Source: Dehalococcoidia bacterium
GTDB lineage: Bacteria > Chloroflexota > Dehalococcoidia > Lucifugimonadales > Lucifugimonadaceae
NCBI GenBank assembly: GCA_029940375.1
Contig: JAPYUX010000002.1
Span: 220,019 to 254,260 of the forward strand
Length of the DNA: 34,242 nt
Direction: 5' to 3'
Shown here: one piece after another, positions 14,408 through 21,693 of the stretch
Layout: each line of letters begins with the position of its first letter
How positions within the stretch are numbered: the first letter of the stretch is position 1
Notes under the pieces: model-generated
The model's input: only the letters and a program-made list of their open reading frames with translations
What the model was told of the DNA's origin: nothing
Database searches by the model: none
Made by a program: the position numbers and the translations under genes

Positions 14408-16201
14408 ATGAAAGTTTTTACTAGTTCAGATGAAGATAGAACTTATCAATATTCACAATATCTCAAAAAATTCAAACTTCCACTTAAATTAAATTTAGAA
14501 CGTGGTGGTTTTCTTGATGAGGTTAATGTTGCATATGAAACCTATGGGGAGTTAAATCCTCAAAAATCTAACTGCATTTTAATTTGTCATGCTATAACTG
14601 GCGATTCTCACGTTGCAAAGCATAATCCAGAAGATCTCCCTGGATGGTGGGATATCATGGTTGGCCCTGAAAAATATATAGATACTAATAAATATTTTGT
14701 AATTTGTTCTAATATTCTAGGTAGTTGCAGAGGTACTACTGGTCCGAATTCTATAAATAAACAAACAGGTAAATTTTACGGCCCAGACTTTCCATTAATT
14801 ACAGTTGGAGATATGGTAAATGTTCAAAAAAATCTTATTGATCATTTAAAAATTGACAAATTATTAGGAGTAATAGGAGGATCACTTGGTGGATTCCAAT
14901 GTATTGAGTGGGCTACAAAATACCCCGAGAAAATCTTAGGCTGTGTTCCAATCGCATCATCACCTAGGTTAACTACTCAAGGATTAGCATTTGATGTAGT
15001 GGCTAGAAATGCTATAACTAGTGATCCAAACTTTAATTATGGTAATTATTATAATCAAGAAAAAAAACCTGATATTGGATTGGCATTAGCACGTATGTTA
15101 GGCCATATAACTTATCTTTCTCCAGAATCTATGAATGAAAAATTTGAAATAGATAGAAATAATCCCAGAGAAATATCAACGAGTTTTGAAAAGAAATTTT
15201 CAATTGGAAGTTATTTAGCATATCAAGGAGAAAAATTTGTTGAAAGATTTGATGCGAATAGTTACATAACAATTTCTACTGCTCTGGATTTATTTGATTT
15301 AGGTTCAGATAAAAAAACTTTATCAAAGAACCTTCTAAAAACTAAATGTGATTGGATGATTATAAGTTTTTCTAGTGATTGGTTGTATCCATCTTTCCAA
15401 TCATTAAATATTGTCGAATCATTGATTGATAATTCAAAAAACGTGTCATATTGCAATGTCGAATCTAAAGCAGGGCATGATGCATTTTTATTGCAGCAAG
15501 ATGTAGCTGAATATGGTCAAATAACCCAGTCATTTTTTGACCTTCTTTCCAATGAAAAAAATACAATAATTACAAAAAACAAAGACTTAGATGACAAAAT
15601 AAAAATAGGACTGGACAATCGAATAGATTTCCAATATATTTCTGAACTTATACCGGATAATGCAAAAATTTTAGACTTAGGGTGTGAAGAAGGTAATTTA
15701 ATAGATAGATTGATTTCTAGAGGAATTTCTTCCTCATTAGGAGTTGAAATAGATCAAGCAAATGTAATCGAATGTATTAAGAAGGGCATAAAAGTTATTC
15801 ATAGTGATTTGGATAGTCGTTTAGAAAAATTTGAAGATAAAAAGTTTGATGTAGCTATATTATCTCAAACTTTACAATCAATTAAAAATGTTGAGAGAAT
15901 ATTAAAAGAAATGACTAGAGTGTCAAAATTTGGCATAGTTTCATTCCCAAATTTTGCTCATCATCCCATGAGAGAAATGTTTTACAATGAAGGAAGAGCT
16001 CCTAAGAGTTCTGGTTGGTATGGTTATAATTGGTATGATACACCGAATGTAAGATTTCCATCCATTGTAGATTTTACAGAATTTTGCAAGGAAAAAAATA
16101 TTAAAATTATCAAGTCTTTATTTTTGAATTCTAAAACCTCAAAAATAATAGAAAACAATCCAAATTTGAATGCAGATAGCGCAATCTTTTTAATATCTTA
16201 A
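14408..16201 (+). CDS. metX: Fused homoserine O-acetyltransferase (MetX) and MetW
   Basis: One 597-residue frame with two known parts. Residues about 1-385 are an alpha/beta-hydrolase homoserine acyltransferase: HAITGDSH (61-68), nucleophile Ser159 in GGSLGG, Asp324 in SSDWLYP and His357 in AGHDAF form the expected triad. Residues about 400-597 match MetW, a class I methyltransferase-fold protein usually encoded just after metX: ILDLGCEEGN (421-430), VEID (446-449), then NFAHHPMRE and the YDTPNVR segment typical of MetW. MetW is needed for MetX activity in some proteobacteria. It follows metY on the same strand, so it shares the attenuator. Whether the acyl donor is acetyl- or succinyl-CoA cannot be read with certainty; pairing with MetY favours acetyl. 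Confidence 0.93.
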   Translation: MKVFTSSDEDRTYQYSQYLKKFKLPLKLNLERGGFLDEVNVAYETYGELNPQKSNCILICHAITGDSHVAKHNPEDLPGWWDIMVGPEKYIDTNKYFVICSNILGSCRGTTGPNSINKQTGKFYGPDFPLITVGDMVNVQKNLIDHLKIDKLLGVIGGSLGGFQCIEWATKYPEKILGCVPIASSPRLTTQGLAFDVVARNAITSDPNFNYGNYYNQEKKPDIGLALARMLGHITYLSPESMNEKFEIDRNNPREISTSFEKKFSIGSYLAYQGEKFVERFDANSYITISTALDLFDLGSDKKTLSKNLLKTKCDWMIISFSSDWLYPSFQSLNIVESLIDNSKNVSYCNVESKAGHDAFLLQQDVAEYGQITQSFFDLLSNEKNTIITKNKDLDDKIKIGLDNRIDFQYISELIPDNAKILDLGCEEGNLIDRLISRGISSSLGVEIDQANVIECIKKGIKVIHSDLDSRLEKFEDKKFDVAILSQTLQSIKNVERILKEMTRVSKFGIVSFPNFAHHPMREMFYNEGRAPKSSGWYGYNWYDTPNVRFPSIVDFTEFCKEKNIKIIKSLFLNSKTSKIIENNPNLNADSAIFLIS

Positions 16202-16215
16202 AAATTTAAAACATA

Positions 16216-17271
16216 TTAAATAAATTTAGAAGATATTAAGCCTAAACATATCATAAAAGTGATTATGGAAATTATAGTTATTGCAACTCCAGGACCTACA
16301 TCGATAATTTTTTTTATATCAACCGATAATCCAATTGCTATCATCGAAATAATAAATAGATATTTAGCTATACTTCTTATATCTTGTCCTAAACTTTGAT
16401 CAATAATGTTTATACTTCTTAGTAAACATAAACACAAGAAACCTATTATAAACCATGGCAAAAATTTCAATATTTTTGTATGCAAACTATCATTTGACAT
16501 GTGACTATTTTCAGATTTGAAAAAGAGTTTTAGTATAAGAATAAGAGGTGTTAATAAAATGACTCGTGTTAACTTAACTAAAGTTGCAACATTCACCGCT
16601 TGAGGTCCGATAGTAGATGCTGCAGCAACAACTTGAGCAACTGCGTAAACAGAAAGTCCAGCAACAATGCCATATTCAAATTCTTCAATTCCAAAGATTG
16701 GAACTAACAAAGGTAAAAGGATAATTTGACTTGCTCCCAAAATAGCACTTATACCTATCGCTGCTGCTATTTGAGACGAATTGGCATTAATTATGGGAGC
16801 AACTATAGCTACAGCTGAATTACCACAAATTGAATTCCCCACACCAACCAAAGTTGCTAATTTTTTTTCTAATTTAAATATTTTATGACCTACCAAATAT
16901 GAAATAAACATAGAACCAGATATACCTAAAATTATTATCAACAATATTTTCAAACCATTGTCTATAAGATCGGGTAAAAAAATGCTTGCTCCCATTAACA
17001 TGACAGAAAATTCTAAAACATGTTTCCCTGCAAATTTTCCACCTTTGTTCAATGATTCAAATTTGGGTATGAATTTAATATTATTGATAATCATTCCCAA
17101 AAGTAATCCAACTAACAAAGAATCAATATATGTTACATTAAGTATTTTGATCAATTGAAGTATTATTATTGAACTTATACTAAAAAATATGATTACTGGG
17201 AAATATTTTTTTATAAGATTTAATGCTGAATAGCTCAATGCCTTCTCCTTTTTCATGATCATTTTAAACAT
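16216..17271 (-). CDS. yeiH: YeiH-family putative sulfate exporter
   Basis: Polytopic membrane protein of the YeiH/UPF0324 (PSE) family. The 351 residues have about ten helices and the family hallmark GVGNSICGNSAVAIVAPI (143-160), preceded by SVMLMGASI. Members are annotated as putative sulfate exporters, and some sit with taurine or sulfite genes; direct transport data are thin. The start at 17271 (MFKMIMKK) could be replaced by the ATGs 3 or 5 codons later, and none has a clear ribosome site. It converges on the methionine genes with a 14-base gap, a context that fits a sulfur role but may be chance. Confidence 0.88.
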   Translation of the reverse strand: MFKMIMKKEKALSYSALNLIKKYFPVIIFFSISSIIILQLIKILNVTYIDSLLVGLLLGMIINNIKFIPKFESLNKGGKFAGKHVLEFSVMLMGASIFLPDLIDNGLKILLIIILGISGSMFISYLVGHKIFKLEKKLATLVGVGNSICGNSAVAIVAPIINANSSQIAAAIGISAILGASQIILLPLLVPIFGIEEFEYGIVAGLSVYAVAQVVAAASTIGPQAVNVATLVKLTRVILLTPLILILKLFFKSENSHMSNDSLHTKILKFLPWFIIGFLCLCLLRSINIIDQSLGQDIRSIAKYLFIISMIAIGLSVDIKKIIDVGPGVAITIISIITFMICLGLISSKFI

Positions 17272-17366
17272 TATAAAAAAAATACCAAAATGAATTCACT
17301 GTAGTTTATTTGCTTTTAGTTTATCAACGTGTAATGATTTAGCATAAATCAATAGGAGGTTTTTTT

Positions 17367-18131
17367 ATGTCCAAAACTATAACGGGATTAAGTCTTATTA
17401 TAGGTGTGCTGGTTATCATAATAGCTAGTTTTATGATCCCTGGCAACAGTGCGGGTATAACTGGAGGAGACGCAATTAGTTTTTCTGCAATGAGTGAAAA
17501 TGCTGGTTTTGAAAAAGGTACAACTCAAACATTTATCATAATTTTAGGATTCGGATGTTTGATTTTTCTAAATGGATTTTTGGGAATTTATCGAGGAATT
17601 GGAGATAGAGAGACAGAATTTAAAAGTCTAGCTATGGCTTTGACAGTTATAGCAATCGCTTTGTTTATGGGAGCTTTAGCGCTTGGAAATGCTTTTGCTT
17701 CTTCTGCTGAAACAAATATAATGGCAAGTCAAGGTGCCCAAATGGCAGCACAAGCAGCAGCTGGAGGCGACCCAACAGCTATTGCACAAGCTAATGCAGC
17801 AGCAACTACCGCAGTTATTTCAGTTTCAGCATCAGCAAGTATATATGGTGCATATTGGGGTGTTTATGCAATGGCAGGTTATGTTTTCTTATTGGCTACT
17901 ATTTTCACTGGATGGATAATAGTTAAATCTGGAGATCATTATCTAAATAGTATGTTAAATATGATTGTTGGTTATGGATTAATGATTGCAGGTATAGTTT
18001 TCTTAATTCTAAATTTAATTTGGCCAGTTAATGAAACAGTTGGTTATCAGATTTTTGGTATTTCTCAACTAATCTGGGGAATATTGATAATAATACTTGG
18101 CACAGGAATACTAACATCCAAAGTTAAATAA
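17367..18131 (+). CDS. Unrecognised six-helix membrane protein with Ala/Gln-rich loop
   Basis: I do not recognise this 254-residue protein. Hydrophobic segments lie at about 5-25, 55-75, 85-111, 165-190, 198-222 and 229-250. Between helices 3 and 4 is a low-complexity segment rich in Ala and Gln (about 112-160), probably outside the membrane or helical. The C-terminus is short and basic. No motif of a known transporter is seen. It has the best Shine-Dalgarno site in the window, AGGAGG, 7 bases before the ATG, so it may be strongly translated. It stands alone: yeiH diverges upstream and the Gfo/Idh/MocA gene converges with a 3-base gap. Codon use looks like its neighbours. Confidence 0.85.
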   Translation: MSKTITGLSLIIGVLVIIIASFMIPGNSAGITGGDAISFSAMSENAGFEKGTTQTFIIILGFGCLIFLNGFLGIYRGIGDRETEFKSLAMALTVIAIALFMGALALGNAFASSAETNIMASQGAQMAAQAAAGGDPTAIAQANAAATTAVISVSASASIYGAYWGVYAMAGYVFLLATIFTGWIIVKSGDHYLNSMLNMIVGYGLMIAGIVFLILNLIWPVNETVGYQIFGISQLIWGILIIILGTGILTSKVK

Positions 18132-18134
18132 ATT

Positions 18135-19292
18135 TTATTCAGTTCGGTTAACTATTTGCATAGCTTGGTGATGATTTAATCCATCGTCTCTGAGCTTTGC
18201 ATATAGAACTTCATCAATGTTTTCTCTGTTCAAAAAACCTCTTATATCGTATCTTTCTTTTATTTCTAAAGGTAGCTTTCCTTCATCTATCATAAGAGAA
18301 AGAGGATAATCTTTCTCTTTCATTGGGAAATTTATCACCCTGTTTAACCTGGCTGATTCATAGATACCCATCATAATTTCTACAGTTTCTGCAGCAATAT
18401 CTCCTGCACCTCTGTGTTTTTTACCTCCTTCAATCCATTTAATTAACTCTTTAGTTTGTTCAGCATTCATATTCCCACCAATTGCTTTGTCACCTTCCTT
18501 CAAATCTAAATCTATATTTTCCCATCCTTTTGACTCTTTATTAAAAATTTTCAAATCAGTTTCAGTAACTTTTAAAAAACCATTTGTTCCATATATTTCA
18601 AATTTACCTGCATCGCATTCATTATCCATAAGATCTGATTGAATAAAAAATTGAATGTCTTTTTCAAAATGAATAAGTCCTATACATGAGTCCTCAATAG
18701 GAGTATCTCTTTCAAATTTATTTGTATATCTTTCTACTGCACCTACTACCCATTTTGCTTTAGGATCTCCCAAGATATATCTTGCTCCATCTATAGAATG
18801 TGTACCCCAGTTTAATAAACCGTCTTTAACCCTTAATTCTGCTCTTAAAGGATCACCTATAGCACCGGATTCTATCACTTCTTTTGCTTTGATCCACCCA
18901 GGGGTAAAGCGACGTTGGTGTGATACCACAAGTTTCACATTATTTTTTTCACAAGCGTCTACCATAGATTTAGCTTTGGAAGTTCCTATTGCCATAGGTT
19001 TTTCACAAATGATCCCTTTCACATAGGGAGAGTTTGCTGCTTGAATTGTGATTTTATCGTGTAGAAGATGCCAAACACAAACAGATATAATTTCTGGTTT
19101 TGCAATAGATAACATTTGATCTAAATCAGTAAATCCTTGAGGGATCCCGAATTCTTTTTGGTAAGTTTCAACAGCAGCTTGAATCTTATCACAACAGGCT
19201 ATAACTTCAACATTATCTAATTGTTTATACCCTTCCATATGGGCATGTCCTATGCCACCGCAACCTACTATTCCCACTTTATATTTTTTCAT
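18135..19292 (-). CDS. Gfo/Idh/MocA family oxidoreductase (first copy)
   Basis: NAD(P)-dependent dehydrogenase of the glucose-fructose oxidoreductase / inositol dehydrogenase group, usually acting on sugars, cyclitols or their derivatives. The 385 residues show the Rossmann motif GIVGCGGIGHAH (7-18), the catalytic ICEKPMA with Lys98, and GTHSIDGARYILG with His165. A C-terminal alpha/beta substrate domain follows, with EIYGTNGFLKV. Its start overlaps the end of the next gene upstream by 14 bases, so the two are translated as a pair. Substrate unknown. Members of this family also form heteromers, which the gene pairing would allow. Confidence 0.93.
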   Translation of the reverse strand: MKKYKVGIVGCGGIGHAHMEGYKQLDNVEVIACCDKIQAAVETYQKEFGIPQGFTDLDQMLSIAKPEIISVCVWHLLHDKITIQAANSPYVKGIICEKPMAIGTSKAKSMVDACEKNNVKLVVSHQRRFTPGWIKAKEVIESGAIGDPLRAELRVKDGLLNWGTHSIDGARYILGDPKAKWVVGAVERYTNKFERDTPIEDSCIGLIHFEKDIQFFIQSDLMDNECDAGKFEIYGTNGFLKVTETDLKIFNKESKGWENIDLDLKEGDKAIGGNMNAEQTKELIKWIEGGKKHRGAGDIAAETVEIMMGIYESARLNRVINFPMKEKDYPLSLMIDEGKLPLEIKERYDIRGFLNRENIDEVLYAKLRDDGLNHHQAMQIVNRTE

Positions 19293-20298
19293 CTATTTCT
19301 CCTATTGCTCTCATTAAAGTTTCTTGTACTAAAAGTTCGTGATTTAATTCCCTTGCTGGAGTTGCATTATTTAACACTCGATTTATGAAGATGTTGAAAG
19401 GTTTATGATATCTTGGGACATCGTTTATATTAACAGTATTTACACCTTTTTTAAAATTTTCAAAAGTTTCTTCTAAACATAATCTAATTTTTTCTGCTGG
19501 TTCAAAAGGTTCCATTATTGCAGAGCCTTTTGAACCATATACTTCAAACCTTCTTGCTAAAGGTGTACTTTCCATTGCAGCAATATCAATAATTGACATG
19601 GCATTCTCAAATTCTAAAATTACTACTGCATTATCTATAAAATTTTTGTTTTTGGAATTATTGTTTTTGAAAAAAGAGGTTACTTTTATTGGCCTACCCA
19701 ATATCCAACAAATTTGATCTAACATATGACCACCAAGATCATACAAAACTCCACCACTAAATTTTGAAAGTCCTTCCCTAGATATTTCATTATTAATAGG
19801 ATTTTTTTCTGGAAGATTTGTGGACATGTGCGCTCTTATCATGAAGATTTTGCCTAATTTTCCAGATTTTGACCAATTAGCTATTCTACTAAAGCCATCA
19901 TGTTGTCGAAACATATATCCCATTTCTACAATCAAATGTTTAGCTGTGGCTATTTCTACAAGTTTTAGAAGTTTTTCATAATTATATCCAGCTGGTTTAT
20001 CAAGCATGACATGCTTGTTATTTTCTACACAAAATTCTAAAGCTTCCAAGCTTGATGCATTAGACTCTTCAATAAACACAATTTTTATGTTTTTGTTGTT
20101 TAAAAATTCTTCTCTGGTTTTGAGCCATTTGACATCTTTCCAAATTTTATCTTCTGATTCAATTAATTGATTTTGTCTTTTTGAATCAGGCTCGTATATG
20201 CCATGGAAAATTATTTCTTTCGATTCAAGTAATCTTTCTAACCATCCTCTTGCATGTCCATGTTTAGTTCCCCACTGTACAACAGATATTTTGTCCAT
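19279..20298 (-). CDS. Gfo/Idh/MocA family oxidoreductase (second copy)
   Basis: Same family as its downstream neighbour but clearly diverged. The nucleotide loop is the atypical VVQWGTKHGHARGW (6-19) in place of GxGxxG. The catalytic LDKPAG has Lys101, and GGVLYDLGGHMLDQICWILG carries the conserved His. The C-terminal domain has FEVYGSKGSAIMEP. The 339 residues are a normal length. It is the first gene of a two-gene minus-strand operon, overlapping the 385-residue homologue by 14 bases. The altered dinucleotide loop resembles members that bind NAD(P) differently. The gene diverges from guaC across a 108-base gap. Confidence 0.92.
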   Translation of the reverse strand: MDKISVVQWGTKHGHARGWLERLLESKEIIFHGIYEPDSKRQNQLIESEDKIWKDVKWLKTREEFLNNKNIKIVFIEESNASSLEALEFCVENNKHVMLDKPAGYNYEKLLKLVEIATAKHLIVEMGYMFRQHDGFSRIANWSKSGKLGKIFMIRAHMSTNLPEKNPINNEISREGLSKFSGGVLYDLGGHMLDQICWILGRPIKVTSFFKNNNSKNKNFIDNAVVILEFENAMSIIDIAAMESTPLARRFEVYGSKGSAIMEPFEPAEKIRLCLEETFENFKKGVNTVNINDVPRYHKPFNIFINRVLNNATPARELNHELLVQETLMRAIGEIDEKI

Positions 20299-20346
20299 TT
20301 ATTCCTTTTTTGAATATTTTTTATATTCTATTGCTATATACGAAAT

Positions 20347-20374
20347 TTGCCAACTTTTTAAAAACTTATAAAAT
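20347..20374 (+). promoter_or_regulatory. Possible guaC promoter
   Basis: TTGCCA (20347-20352), a 16-base spacer and TAAAAT (20369-20374) each differ from the consensus by one base. Predicted start is about 20381, leaving a 26-base leader that contains AAGGA. In such AT-rich DNA chance matches to the -10 box are common. Confidence 0.35.
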
Positions 20375-20406
20375 AGTTTTGTTGCAAATAAAAAAAAGGA
20401 TGTTAA

Positions 20407-21405
20407 TTGAAATTAAATTATAAAGATGTATTAATACCTCCTAAAATAACGAATATAGATTCAAGATCAAAAGTACAACTTGAATCTAAAAAAATTTTTA
20501 AATTTTCTAGAAATAATTGGCAAGGAATTCCTATAATTGCCTCTAATATGGATTATGTGGGAACATTTGAAACTGCAATAGAACTTCAAAAAAATAATAT
20601 TTTGACAGCAATTTCAAAATATTATAGTGATTCAGAATGGGCCAAGGCTATTTCATCGGGAGTTGATATGAATTATTCCTTTATAACTTTTGGTTTAGAA
20701 AATCCTAATAAAATTTTAGACAAAATTCATTCTATTGAAGATTTAACAAACCAGACATTCAAAATGGTAATGTTTGATATAGCTAATGGTTACATCATTA
20801 AATACCACAATATGATAAATGAAATTAGAAAACATAGAAAAGATTTAATCTTAGCCGCCGGTAATATAGTAACAAAAGAGGGAGTAAAAGCTATATCAGA
20901 AGCAGGAGCAGATTTGGTTAAGATAGGTATTGGCAGCGGATCAGTGTGTGATACTTCTACTGTAACAGGAATTGGATATCCTCAATTTTCAGCTGTAGAT
21001 GAATGTTCTAATGAAGCTGTAAATCTAGGAGTTAAAATTATTGCTGATGGAGGAATTACAAGCTCAGGTGATATTGTAAAATCTTTTGTTGCAGGTGCAG
21101 ATTTTGTAATGTTAGGTAGTCTTTTAGCTGGCCATGAACAAGGTGGTTCTCCAATAAAGGAAATTAATGGAAAAAAACACAGACAATTTTATGGTATGAG
21201 CTCGGAACAAGCTATGTCTAATCACGAAAGTAAGAAAAAATCATATAGAGCTTCGGAAGGAAGCGTAAAATGGATTGAAAATAAGGGAGATATAAATAGA
21301 ACTATAGAAGAAATTCTTGGAGGATTACGATCAGCGTGTACATATTTAAATGTCAGCAATTTAGATGGAATTAATAAAGATATAGATTATATTACTGTTA
21401 AATAA
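20407..21405 (+). CDS. guaC: GMP reductase
   Basis: Purine salvage enzyme that reduces GMP to IMP with NADPH and releases ammonia. It is a TIM barrel of the IMPDH/GMPR group. The 332 residues lack the CBS insert of IMP dehydrogenase. Seen are IASNMDYVGTFE (44-55), the phosphate/catalytic loop GIGSGSVCDTSTVTGIGYPQ with Cys181, IIADGGITSSGDIVKSFVAGADFVMLG, and the flap region HRQFYGMSSEQAMSNH, then EILGGLRSACTYLN. The start is TTG 20407 with AAGGA (20396-20400) at good spacing. A gene for tRNA-Asn on the other strand begins 8 bases after the stop. IMPDH is the alternative, but the FYGMSS..AM segment and length favour GuaC. Confidence 0.93.
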   Translation: MKLNYKDVLIPPKITNIDSRSKVQLESKKIFKFSRNNWQGIPIIASNMDYVGTFETAIELQKNNILTAISKYYSDSEWAKAISSGVDMNYSFITFGLENPNKILDKIHSIEDLTNQTFKMVMFDIANGYIIKYHNMINEIRKHRKDLILAAGNIVTKEGVKAISEAGADLVKIGIGSGSVCDTSTVTGIGYPQFSAVDECSNEAVNLGVKIIADGGITSSGDIVKSFVAGADFVMLGSLLAGHEQGGSPIKEINGKKHRQFYGMSSEQAMSNHESKKKSYRASEGSVKWIENKGDINRTIEEILGGLRSACTYLNVSNLDGINKDIDYITVK

Positions 21406-21412
21406 ATCTTTA

Positions 21413-21487
21413 TGGCTCCCGAGACAGGATTCGAACCTGTGACCCGCTGATTAACAGTCAGCTGCTCTACCGCTGAGCTACTCGGGA
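21413..21487 (-). tRNA. tRNA-Asn (GTT)
   Basis: The reverse strand folds into a full cloverleaf: acceptor TCCCGAG/CTCGGGA, D-arm GCTC/GAGC, anticodon stem GCTGA/TCAGC with loop CTGTTAA (anticodon GTT), T-arm ACAGG/CCTGT with TTCGAAT. Discriminator G and an encoded CCA end at 21413. It converges on guaC. Confidence 0.97.
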
Positions 21488-21693
21488 AAGTTATAATACT
21501 TAATCATTATAAACCAACATATTAATTTTCATTTGTTCATTAAATATTTCTTTTATTTTTTTTTACTGAATAATATTTCAGACAATTTTTATCTTTTGAA
21601 TAGAAGTTGTTGTATTAAAGAAAAGTGATGATTTTATTATATAAATTAATGTAAACTGAAGAAGTATCAATAAATTTATAATTATAGATTTTC

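Noticed and set aside
21488-21693. Regulatory RNA or hidden gene between tRNA-Asn and the MMPL gene
   Set aside because: The 206 bases are almost all A and T. I see no ORF with a ribosome site, no stable GC-containing hairpin and no convincing promoter pair.
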